A DNA stretch of 5,506 bases. Origin: JBEKYD01 sp052325345. Lineage in GTDB: Bacteria > Acidobacteriota > Terriglobia > Bryobacterales > Bryobacteraceae. The DNA is taken from assembly GCA_052325345.1 (NCBI GenBank), contig JBKQVG010000121.1:1-5506 (forward strand), read 5' to 3'. Positions 1 to 5,421 of the stretch are shown in pieces. The position numbers and the translations under genes were made by a program. The notes beneath the pieces were generated by a model. That model saw only the letters and a list, made by a program, of their open reading frames with translations. It was not told the origin of the DNA and made no database searches. Positions within the stretch are counted from its first letter, which is position 1; each line of letters begins with the position of its first letter.

Positions 1-396
1 GACGAGGGGAGAGTGGGTCGCTCCACTCGCGGGGTCGCCCTCTCTCCTACTCTACCGCGAGGTTGCTTCTTGCTCGTTCCTTTCTGCCCATAGGGAACAG
101 GGTCAGAAAATGCTGCATTCTTTGGTCGGCCCCTTCTCTAAAAGTCCGATTAAAAAGGCCGTAACGGCGGGTTTATCCCGCCATTGTAACGGCGGGTTTA
201 CCCCGCCATTGGACGTTGAAGTCCATCGAGGCATGGCGGGGTAAACGCGCCGCTACGACCCGCTAAGGCGTTCTTCGCGTGCGCATACGGATTCAACCGG
301 ATTGCCGGTCCCGGATAATAAAGCAAAGCTAAATAGGTGTGGCAACAAACGATATCCAAAGGAAGAGAACCCGGAAGAAACAGGAGGCCCAGATGT
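1..396. other. Non-coding region upstream of the barrel fragment
   Basis: I see no supportable gene in this stretch. It contains the REP-like cluster at 161-256 and a weak hairpin near the left edge (GAGTGG at 11-16 pairing with CCACTC at 23-28, no T-run). A good ribosome binding site, AGGAGG, lies at 382-387 and serves the reading frames starting at 393 or 397. No convincing promoter was found. The left edge may hold the tail of a gene outside the window, but nothing supports that directly. Confidence 0.5.
161..256. repeat. REP-like palindromic repeat cluster (two direct units, one inverted unit)
   Basis: Two tandem 25-bp units, 161-185 and 186-210, differ at one base. Each contains GGCGGG and CCCGCC around a short T/A loop, so each unit folds into a strong hairpin. 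A third copy at 232-256 lies in the opposite orientation and matches the second unit at 22 of 25 positions. Between them, TGGAC and GTCCA (210-214 and 221-225) form a small inner stem. The block from 186 to 256 can therefore fold as one large cruciform. This layout of direct and inverted hairpin units in an intergenic space resembles REP/BIME-type elements, which are often moved by REP-associated transposases. No such transposase is visible here. A role in transcription termination or mRNA stability is possible, but no T-tract follows. Confidence 0.75.
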
Positions 397-1035
397 ATGC
401 AAGGGAAGTCCGAAACTGAGCCTTACGTGGATTGCACTTTCTTCTTTGGCTGCTATGAGTTTGAGGGCAATTCTCCGCGACTCTGGACAGGAGAGCTTTC
501 CGACGTCTATGGCGAGGTACACTACACCCGCACGTACCGGCGCTATGATTTTCTGACCAACCTGACCGGCGATGCTCCCACCGCGAGCTACCGCAAAGGG
601 CTTACGACCGGCCGCGCCCAATGGGACTGGTTCAACCACGTCGACACGAACCTGTTCGGTTTCGGTCCCTTTGTCAATTTCGGATTGGCCAATGGGCGGA
701 TGGATCAACACTTCTTGCCGCGACCGTATGATACGGATCTGCCCTTCCGCCCATTGGGCTATATGGCTGACTTCGAGGGAGGCGTCCAGTACAAGGTGTG
801 GCGGCGATTCAATATAGGATTCTCAGTGTGGGACGTATTGCCCATGGGACCCCAGCGAATTTACAGCAACATCGTGTGGGAACAACCCACAGGTGAGGAC
901 ATTCTGTCGGTGGGAGCACCCAACCAGGTGACAACCATCGGCACACTCGCCACAACCATCCCCGGGCCGGGAACCTTTGGTTACACAGTTGGCGATCCTA
1001 ACCACGGCCGCTATTGGGACGTGAGCTTTCGGTAG
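397..1035 (+). CDS. C-terminal fragment of a probable outer-membrane beta-barrel protein (likely damaged at its 5' end)
   Basis: The 212-residue product is rich in aromatic residues and alternating beta-strand patterns typical of outer-membrane barrels, for example the stretch from GLTTGRAQWDWFNH (residues 68-81) through FGFGPFVNFGLANG (87-100), and ADFEGGVQYKVWRRFNIGFSVWDVLP (124-149). I recall a similar layout in uncharacterised acidobacterial transporter-like barrels; this is recognition from memory, not a search. ATG 397 was chosen because AGGAGG lies 9 bases upstream. The first 25 residues do not look like a signal peptide. A signal-peptide-like sequence (KLSLTWIALSSLAA) lies in another frame at 413-469, behind an ATG at 393 that hits a stop after eight codons. 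The gene is therefore probably a remnant with a frameshift and loss of its N-terminal half. It is convergent with the downstream gene and stops at TAG 1033-1035. Alternative: a genuine short secreted protein with sequencing errors near 410-475. Confidence 0.5.
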   Translation: MQGKSETEPYVDCTFFFGCYEFEGNSPRLWTGELSDVYGEVHYTRTYRRYDFLTNLTGDAPTASYRKGLTTGRAQWDWFNHVDTNLFGFGPFVNFGLANGRMDQHFLPRPYDTDLPFRPLGYMADFEGGVQYKVWRRFNIGFSVWDVLPMGPQRIYSNIVWEQPTGEDILSVGAPNQVTTIGTLATTIPGPGTFGYTVGDPNHGRYWDVSFR

Positions 1036-1077
1036 GCGTGCGTAGGGGGGCAGCAAGCGCGCGGCGCCCTCAGGATT

Positions 1078-1689
1078 TCATGCGTGTTTTGAGCCTTTTG
1101 CCCACCAGCGCTGAAGAGGCGCGAGTGTCCGATTGACGTCGTCGACTGAGAAGGCCTCAGGATTAAATTCTCCGCCCACCCAATCCAGCAAGTCCTCATA
1201 TTCTGGGTGGTCTGGTTCGCGGAGGGCTTCCAAGAGATTGTAGTAACCCGGGATACCCCCGCAGTCCTCCGGCGGCCCTTGAAGTTTGCCGCCCACGCAG
1301 AGCGGATAGGCAAGCCCCGGTTCGGGCGGCAGCACTTTCTCCACAATGATCACATGCTCCCAACTGTCGCCGAAGTCGTAGGTGTACATGGCCTTCGCTC
1401 CGACTTTGGCGAGAACCCTGTAGAGGTGCGTGGTACGTTCGTTGCCGATGGGGTCCAGCCCCATCAGGCGGTCGTTGGGATCGGGTTTCCCGAACCGCTC
1501 CTGGCCGATGCGAAAGTCGTGCAGGTGGGAACCGTCCCATCCCATCGCCACTTGCAGCACGTCGTGCAACTCTTCCAAGGTCAGGCCCGCTGGCACCAGG
1601 AGCCGGCGCCAGATCGGTGGCCTCGTATCGCGAAGGGTCACCTTAAGTTGGTAGATGTCATTCGGAAGCCAGACTCTCTTAGTTGGCAT
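1078..1689 (-). CDS. Plasmid pRiA4b ORF-3 family protein
   Basis: The 203-residue protein matches the pRiA4b ORF-3 family (Pfam PRiA4_ORF3), whose biochemical role is unknown and whose members often sit on plasmids, insertion sequences and other mobile DNA. Recognisable family features are IYQLKVTLRDTRPPIWRRLLVP near residues 12-33, the LHDVLQVAMGWDGSHLHDF helix region (41-59), YDFGDSWEH (104-112) and the late segment LCVGGKLQGPPEDCGG (130-145) with two cysteines (131 and 143). Length is usual for a single-domain member. ATG at 1689 is preceded by AGGAG at a good spacing. An upstream in-frame extension to 1911 is rejected because it reads through the serine recombinase remnant in the wrong frame. 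The start lies one base after the stop of that remnant, so the two genes were probably co-transcribed before the RIT element cut the upstream gene. The promoter of this gene may now come from the element end or be missing. Confidence 0.9.
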   Translation of the reverse strand: MPTKRVWLPNDIYQLKVTLRDTRPPIWRRLLVPAGLTLEELHDVLQVAMGWDGSHLHDFRIGQERFGKPDPNDRLMGLDPIGNERTTHLYRVLAKVGAKAMYTYDFGDSWEHVIIVEKVLPPEPGLAYPLCVGGKLQGPPEDCGGIPGYYNLLEALREPDHPEYEDLLDWVGGEFNPEAFSVDDVNRTLAPLQRWWAKGSKHA

Positions 1690-1690
1690 T

Positions 1691-1909
1691 TCATCTCCTG
1701 TTTGCTGCCAGGATGCGGCGCACGGAGGTACGCCCGATCCGCAACTGGCGTGCGATTTCGGATTTACTCGTGCCCGCGCGGTAGAGCTTCCGGATCTTAT
1801 CAGCGTGGAGACCTGCCGTAGCGGGTCGCCCCAGGCGTTGGCCGTTCTGGCGGGCGTGGGCCAGGCCGGCCCGAACTCGTTCCCGCAGAATCTCCCGTTC
1901 GAATTCGGC
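1691..1909 (-). pseudogene. Serine recombinase (resolvase/invertase) 3' remnant, left copy
   Basis: The frame reads AEFEREILRERVRAGLAHAR at its beginning, continues through QNGQRLGRP, and ends with a helix-turn-helix (KIRKLYRAGTSKSEIARQL, then RIGRTSVRRIL). This is the classic junction of the catalytic domain, long E helix and C-terminal DNA-binding domain in the resolvase/invertase family. Only 72 residues remain of a usual 180-200 or more. The catalytic serine domain is absent. There is no start codon, and the frame meets a TAA 27 bases upstream of the GCC codon, inside the RIT end. The break falls exactly where the RIT terminal core site begins, so the element boundary defines the truncation. 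The TGA at 1691-1693 sits one base before the next gene, and that gene's ribosome binding site lies within the last recombinase codons. A full copy may exist elsewhere in the genome. Confidence 0.85.
1820..1905. repeat. Outer inverted duplication, left arm
   Basis: These 86 bp are the exact reverse complement of 5421-5506, with no mismatch up to the window end. They lie outside the RIT core sites and code for part of the serine recombinase remnant. The repeat may extend further beyond 5506 (left-side continuation below 1820). Confidence 0.9.
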
Positions 1910-1936
1910 ATTTTGCGAATAACTGCAAAATGCCGA
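1905..1936. other. Putative recombination core site, left (12-8-12)
   Basis: Perfect 12-bp inverted arms, TCGGCATTTTGC (1905-1916) and GCAAAATGCCGA (1925-1936), flank the 8-bp spacer GAATAACT (1917-1924). The shape is that of a tyrosine-recombinase crossover site (loxP and FRT have two inverted arms around an 8-bp spacer). It sits exactly at the border between the serine recombinase remnant and the RIT terminal repeat. Use by the Rit proteins is inferred. Confidence 0.7.
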
Positions 1937-2035
1937 TTATGCGGAGCGCGCGATTATGCAAAGCCGCAGCGCCGAAGTAGCGGTACGGCCCGCATATCAG
2001 TGATGTAGGACTCCGCATTATCCCGGAGCGAACAG
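1906..2035. repeat. RIT left terminal inverted repeat
   Basis: This segment matches the reverse complement of 5291-5420. Ignoring the core spacer, the inner 91 bp (1935-2025 against 5301-5391) differ at 9 positions, and the last 10 bp are weaker. Nested motifs are visible: ATTATGCGGAG at 1936-1946, its inverted form CTCCGCATTAT at 2011-2021, and GATTATGC at 1935-1942 and 1952-1959. They may be accessory binding sites for the recombinases. The ritC stop codon (2018-2020) lies inside the repeat. Confidence 0.92.
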
Positions 2036-3010
2036 CGCAGTAACCAGTGCATCGGGTGCCTTGAATCGGCCGCGACGCAAGCCAAGTGGCAATACGGCCT
2101 CCACTACCTCCAACTTCTCCGATGGATCTACCCGCAGGTAGATCTCGGTTGTGCGGGTATCAGCGTGGCCGAGCCACAGTGCCACCTTGCGAATATCCCG
2201 TGTGGCCCGGAGTATCGTGAGGGCGCAGCTATGCCGGAGTTGATGGGGAGACACGGAGTGTTCACTCAAAGATGAACAACTCACGCTTGCAGTGTTAACG
2301 TGCTTGTCGAGGATGTACTCGAAACCTGCTCGTGTCATTGCAGCACCCTCAGCATTCACGAACAATTCGGGCACAGGTACCGCTCCGCGGACCGCCAGCC
2401 AGGCGCGGAGGTCCGCAGCAGTTTCCTTCCAGAGCGGAAGACATCGTTCCTTCCGGCCCTTGCCGAGAACGCGAATGCTCGGCGTTCGCTGGAGGGACAG
2501 GTTCTCCAGCGGAAGGCTCACCAATTCCGAAACACGCAGGCCACCAGCATAACAGAGGTGGAGCATCGCTCGGTCGCGAATTCCAAGTCGAGTTGTAACA
2601 TTGGGCGCATTGAGAATGGATTGAACTTCCTCCCTCGTCAGATGCCGCACGAGTGCTTGATCATGCCGTTTACCCGGGATGGCGTGGATCTGCTGCGCCT
2701 GTGCCAGGGCGGAGGGAACGCGGAACTCAACATACCGAATAAAGGCCTTGATTGCAGCGAGTCGTCCGTTGCGAGTGGCCGCACAATTACCTCGTTGTTC
2801 CTCAATGTGAGCGAGGAAGTCAAGAATTAGCGCCGTGTCGATCTGCTCGAGACAGATCTGGGAGGGCTTGACCCCCAAACGCTTGCTGGCAAAGATGAAC
2901 AAAAGCCGAAAGGCATAAGCATAGGTCTCGCACGTGTGCGGGCTGCACCCCTGCTCGATCGGCATGTGTTCGCGCAGGAAGTTGGTTATCAACGGGGCGA
3001 TGGGTGTCAT
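2018..3010 (-). CDS. ritC: RIT tyrosine recombinase C
   Basis: This 330-residue integrase-family protein would cut and rejoin DNA through a covalent tyrosine link at the element ends. An N-terminal core-binding domain (about residues 5-105, with helices around TCETYAYAFRLLFIFASKRLG) precedes the catalytic domain (about 120-300). All catalytic residues are visible: R159 in GGLRVSELVSL, K184 in GKGRKERCLPL, H256 and R259 in HQLRHSCA, H282 in LGHADTRTTEIY, and the nucleophile Y291. It is the most XerC/D-like of the three. The start ATG at 3010 overlaps the ritB stop by four bases (ATGA) and has a strong AAGGAGG five or so bases upstream, inside ritB, so translation is probably coupled. Its stop lies within the left terminal repeat, so the last codons also serve as element-end DNA. 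It is the third gene of the operon. Confidence 0.93.
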   Translation of the reverse strand: MTPIAPLITNFLREHMPIEQGCSPHTCETYAYAFRLLFIFASKRLGVKPSQICLEQIDTALILDFLAHIEEQRGNCAATRNGRLAAIKAFIRYVEFRVPSALAQAQQIHAIPGKRHDQALVRHLTREEVQSILNAPNVTTRLGIRDRAMLHLCYAGGLRVSELVSLPLENLSLQRTPSIRVLGKGRKERCLPLWKETAADLRAWLAVRGAVPVPELFVNAEGAAMTRAGFEYILDKHVNTASVSCSSLSEHSVSPHQLRHSCALTILRATRDIRKVALWLGHADTRTTEIYLRVDPSEKLEVVEAVLPLGLRRGRFKAPDALVTALFAPG

Positions 3011-3915
3011 AAGTCCTCCTTAGCGATCAGCGCTTCGGCTGCCGCGGCGATGTCGGTCATTAACTCTGGTGTTGCTTCCAGGTACCAGAAAGTATGAGCG
3101 ATGTCCGTGTGGCCCATATATGTCGCCAAGGCGACGAAGTGCCGCGCGACCGCCTCTCGCCGCGTCGAGCACTGCTCTAGCGCCCTCGTTGCGAAGGTAT
3201 GCCTCAGGTCATGAAGGCGCGGCGGGCGTGTCCGAGTGGGGGCAATTCCTGCAAGCCGACGAATCCGACGGAAGGTATACTCCACAGTGCTGGATGCGAT
3301 CCGTTGATTTCCAGCCGACAAGAACACGTGGTCGTCTGTCACAGCCAGCCGGCAGCGCTGTTCGAGGTACCGGTCAAGGGCGCTCGCCGCCGTGGGGTGC
3401 AGGGGGAGTAGGCGACTCTTACCGAACTTGGTACGGCGAATCTGAAGGACGCCATCGGGCAATGAGTCATAGAGGCGGAGATCGAGCGCCTCCGAAATGC
3501 GGAGCCCGGTAGCGGCAATCAGCCCGAGTATTGTCATGTAGACTTGGCGCCGAAGTGGGTACGACTCGCGAAGCCGGCTGGCTGCTCCGACGAGTTGCAC
3601 AATCTCCCCTCGTTTGTAAATGTAGGGCAGGCGCCGACGCGTGGACGCGTGAAACGGATTGGAGGGCACCTCGTGGGTCGGATCCTCGGCGTGTAGGAAC
3701 CGGGCCAGGTGCGCGACGTTTCGCAACCGAACGTGCCGAGTGTGGGGGGAAGAAGCCTCCGCCGCCCAGTCCACCGCAGTGGAAGCGCGGACGAGTGTAT
3801 CGCCCCTGTCGACAGCGAACCTGGCGAACGCGCGGAGGTTGGCCGATGTCTCGCGAAGCTTGTAACCAAGTGTCTGGCGAAGCGAAAGGTAGCGTTCCAC
3901 GTGTGCGATTAGCAT
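3007..3915 (-). CDS. ritB: RIT tyrosine recombinase B
   Basis: This 302-residue tyrosine recombinase is the second member of the trio. The N-terminal part (MLIAHVERYLSLRQTLGYKL onward, to about residue 85) is the SAM-like core-binding domain. The catalytic domain has R139 in TGLRISEALDL, K166 in FGKSRLLPLHP, H235 and R238 in HDLRHTFATR, H269 in MGHTDIAHTFWY, and Y278. ATG 3915 is chosen over the in-frame ATG 3933 because GGAGG lies seven bases upstream of it, and because it then overlaps the ritA stop in ATGCTAA, the usual sign of coupled translation. The 10-residue stretch STRREAVARH inserted between the HxxR box and the GH motif is typical of divergent integrases. It shares little sequence with its two neighbours beyond the catalytic boxes, which indicates separate roles rather than recent duplication. 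Confidence 0.93.
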   Translation of the reverse strand: MLIAHVERYLSLRQTLGYKLRETSANLRAFARFAVDRGDTLVRASTAVDWAAEASSPHTRHVRLRNVAHLARFLHAEDPTHEVPSNPFHASTRRRLPYIYKRGEIVQLVGAASRLRESYPLRRQVYMTILGLIAATGLRISEALDLRLYDSLPDGVLQIRRTKFGKSRLLPLHPTAASALDRYLEQRCRLAVTDDHVFLSAGNQRIASSTVEYTFRRIRRLAGIAPTRTRPPRLHDLRHTFATRALEQCSTRREAVARHFVALATYMGHTDIAHTFWYLEATPELMTDIAAAAEALIAKEDL

Positions 3916-5147
3916 GAGGACACCTCCGGCCATGGCTGAGCGATCTCCGACAAGAGTGCGAAGTCCACTTTGGCGTAGTGAGCCGTCGTCATGGGAGAGC
4001 GGTGTCGCAGGACCGCACCGACGCCGGCCAGAGATGCACCTTGGCGGAGCATGGTAGTCGCGGCGGAGTGCCGCAGGACGTGCGCACCGTTGACAGGCGC
4101 TTTGACACCCGCTCGACGCAGTGCGCTCCGCACGATTTGGGTGACAGCCGCACGCGTCAAGGCACGAAGCGGAGCCAAAACCGAAGTGAACACTTCGGGC
4201 ACCCGCAATGATGGCCGGCCCTGATTCAGATAGACCAGAATCGCATTGCCGACCTCCTGGGGTAGGGGCAGCAGCTCCTGGCGACGTCCCTTACCGCAGA
4301 CGGCAATACTCCCGTTGCGCCAATCGATGTCGGAGAATTTAAGGTGAGCGACCTCGCCGGCACGCAGCCCGAGTCGGGCCAGAAGCAGGAGCACCGCCCG
4401 ATCTCGTAGCCCGAAGACATAGTCGGTACAAGAACCAATCACCCGCTCGACATCCTCTGCGACGAGAAACCGGGGGACGGATGAGAGCTGCCATGAGGCA
4501 AAACCGGGGATGGCGTGTTCCATACCCGGAGGGCAGCGCCCCATAGCGCCGAGGAATCGGAGGAAGGAGCGGACCGCGACGACAATGCTTTTAGCACGAT
4601 AGATCCCGTGAGGGCGTGCTCGATTGAGGACGAAGGAGCGCAGGGCCTCGGGGGAATAGGCGCGTGCATCATCACCAAGATGCTCCAACAACCCCACAAG
4701 AATTCTCTGATAGACGTCGAGCGTCGTCTCCGTCAGGCCACGGTGTTTGTTCATCCATGACCGGAATTCTCCGAGCGTGGGCCAGAGGTCAACGGCGGAT
4801 GGCGGAGTCGCAGGGCGCGGAAGCTCACCCTGATGTTGGAGAAACCGGATGAACAACGCGGCGGCAGTCAGCGAATGGCGATTGGGGCCGCGGTGGTGAG
4901 GAACGCGCTGCTCCTTCTCCACTGCTAGCTTGCATGCCTCGAACCCGGCAGGGAGGTCGTGCGCGGTGAACCCTGCGGCGAACAACCAATCCGTCCAGGC
5001 CGCGAGGGAGGTTAGTCGGTTGTCGATCGAGACTGGCTTGTACCCATTGAGGTGGAGCCAGTCGGCAAAGGCATCGATGTGATCAGCGGCGGGGCCAGTA
5101 CGGAGGCGCCGTCGAGTGACAGGTGAATTCAAGTGTGTTTCCAGCAT
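3909..5147 (-). CDS. ritA: RIT tyrosine recombinase A
   Basis: This is the first and largest of the trio, at 412 residues from ATG 5147. About 110 extra N-terminal residues (including the DHIDAFADWLHLNGYKPVSIDNRL helices) precede a second helical core-binding region (about 120-205) and the catalytic domain. That domain has R262 in LGLRAGEVAHL, K286 in GKGRRQELLPL, H356 and R359 in HVLRHSAATTML, H382 in LRHRSPMTTAHY, and Y391. The extra N-terminal domain may bind arm-type sites or partner recombinases; this is inference. ATG 5147 is preferred over the upstream in-frame GTG at 5159, because GTGAGG sits six bases before the ATG and the GTG has no ribosome binding site. A hairpin covers that ribosome binding site (5152-5177). 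The gene lies directly inside the right terminal repeat, and its stop overlaps ritB. Confidence 0.92.
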   Translation of the reverse strand: MLETHLNSPVTRRRLRTGPAADHIDAFADWLHLNGYKPVSIDNRLTSLAAWTDWLFAAGFTAHDLPAGFEACKLAVEKEQRVPHHRGPNRHSLTAAALFIRFLQHQGELPRPATPPSAVDLWPTLGEFRSWMNKHRGLTETTLDVYQRILVGLLEHLGDDARAYSPEALRSFVLNRARPHGIYRAKSIVVAVRSFLRFLGAMGRCPPGMEHAIPGFASWQLSSVPRFLVAEDVERVIGSCTDYVFGLRDRAVLLLLARLGLRAGEVAHLKFSDIDWRNGSIAVCGKGRRQELLPLPQEVGNAILVYLNQGRPSLRVPEVFTSVLAPLRALTRAAVTQIVRSALRRAGVKAPVNGAHVLRHSAATTMLRQGASLAGVGAVLRHRSPMTTAHYAKVDFALLSEIAQPWPEVSSC

Positions 5148-5151
5148 GTTT

Positions 5152-5177
5152 AGCCTCACATAGAATGGAATGAGGCT
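5152..5177 (-). promoter_or_regulatory. Hairpin overlapping the ritA ribosome binding site
   Basis: On the transcribed strand, AGCCTCA and TGAGGCT form a perfect 7-bp stem with a 12-base loop. The 3' arm contains the TGAGG that serves as ribosome binding site for ATG 5147, four bases downstream of the stem. If the mRNA folds, the first gene of the operon would be poorly translated. The same inverted repeat could instead be an operator. Either role is inference. Confidence 0.45.
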
Positions 5178-5290
5178 TAAGTATGTGCTGGGTTCTCGAG
5201 ACCGCGTAATTAGTTCGGACGAAAAGATGGGACAGGGCTGTTGCTACAGCGGCTACGGGAGGTCGATTTCAAACACCGGACGCGCCTCCC
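5178..5290 (-). promoter_or_regulatory. Leader region of the ritABC operon
   Basis: This stretch between ritA and the right terminal repeat carries no gene and must hold the operon promoter unless transcription starts in the terminal repeat or outside. A TTGAAA-like box on the minus strand at 5267-5272 has no good -10 partner, so no promoter is assigned. A small stem, GCTGT (5237-5241) with ACAGC (5246-5250), is present. Confidence 0.3.
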
Positions 5291-5420
5291 CTCTTCGACC
5301 CGGTATTATGCGGAGTTCCACATCACTGTCATGCAGCCCGTACCGCTACCTCGGCGCTGCGGCTTTGCATAATCGCGCGCTCCGCATAATCCGCATTTTG
5401 CGAATAACTGCAAAATGCCG
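5291..5420. repeat. RIT right terminal inverted repeat
   Basis: This is the inverted partner of 1906-2035. The inner copies of the nested motif form a perfect inverted pair: ATTATGCGGAG at 5305-5315 and CTCCGCATAAT at 5380-5390. GCATAATC occurs at 5367-5374 and 5384-5391. It lies upstream of ritA, so it may also carry regulatory elements, and binding of the recombinases here could affect their own transcription. Confidence 0.92.
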
Positions 5421-5421
5421 A
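5390..5421. other. Putative recombination core site, right
   Basis: GCATTTTGC (5393-5401) and GCAAAATGC (5410-5418) flank the same spacer, GAATAACT (5402-5409), in the same orientation as in the left site. The arms extend to 12 bp with one mismatch (5392 against 5419). The 29 bp from 5393 to 5421 are identical to 1908-1936 as a direct repeat, although the sequences on both sides are inverted. Confidence 0.7.

Larger units (their letters stand above)
1908..5421 (-). mobile_element. RIT (recombinase-in-trio) element
   Basis: Three different tyrosine recombinase genes in fixed order with overlapping ends, plus inverted terminal repeats, are the defining features of RIT elements. Core sites with an 8-bp spacer lie at 1905-1936 and 5393-5421. 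The distance between identical points of the two cores is 3485 bp, which would be the size of an excised circle. There are no passenger genes between the ends: ritC stops inside the left terminal repeat, and only about 144 bp separate the right terminal repeat from ritA. Exact boundaries depend on where strand exchange occurs within the spacers (1917-1924 and 5402-5409). Tn554-type elements were considered, but their third gene is not a tyrosine recombinase, whereas all three here are. Confidence 0.93.

Noticed and set aside
11..28. Terminator hairpin at the left edge
   Set aside because: The stem is only 6 bp, no T-run follows, and no upstream gene is visible.
161..210. Possible CRISPR repeats
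   Set aside because: The two units are directly adjacent with no spacer, each is an inner hairpin, and the third copy is inverted. This fits REP-like repeats, not CRISPR.
1207..1821. Long plus-strand open frame opposite the pRiA4b ORF-3 gene
   Set aside because: It is antisense to a recognised family protein, and its product has no domain pattern. High GC explains the open frame.
1078..1911. Longer 277-residue version of the pRiA4b ORF-3 protein starting at 1911
   Set aside because: The first 74 residues read the serine recombinase remnant in the wrong frame. The family start with a proper ribosome binding site is at 1689.
1800..2018. Open frame crossing the left RIT end
   Set aside because: It reads the terminal repeat and then the serine recombinase remnant out of frame; there is no sensible protein or ribosome binding site. 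A similar frame at the right end only reflects the inverted repeat.
3531..3917. Plus-strand open frame opposite ritB
   Set aside because: It is a shadow of a well-supported recombinase gene; the low-complexity product is rich in R, G and P.
3916..3933. ATG at 3933 as start of ritB
   Set aside because: The ATG at 3915 has GGAGG seven bases upstream and forms the ATGCTAA overlap with the ritA stop.
2018..5147. Tn554-like transposon trio
   Set aside because: In Tn554 the third gene is not a tyrosine recombinase. Here all three proteins have complete tyrosine recombinase catalytic boxes.
5148..5159. GTG at 5159 as start of ritA
   Set aside because: It has no ribosome binding site, while ATG 5147, four codons in, has GTGAGG at good spacing. 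It cannot be fully excluded.
5245..5272. Sigma-70 promoter for ritA from a TTGAAA box
   Set aside because: No acceptable -10 hexamer lies 16-18 bp downstream, so the match is not better than chance.
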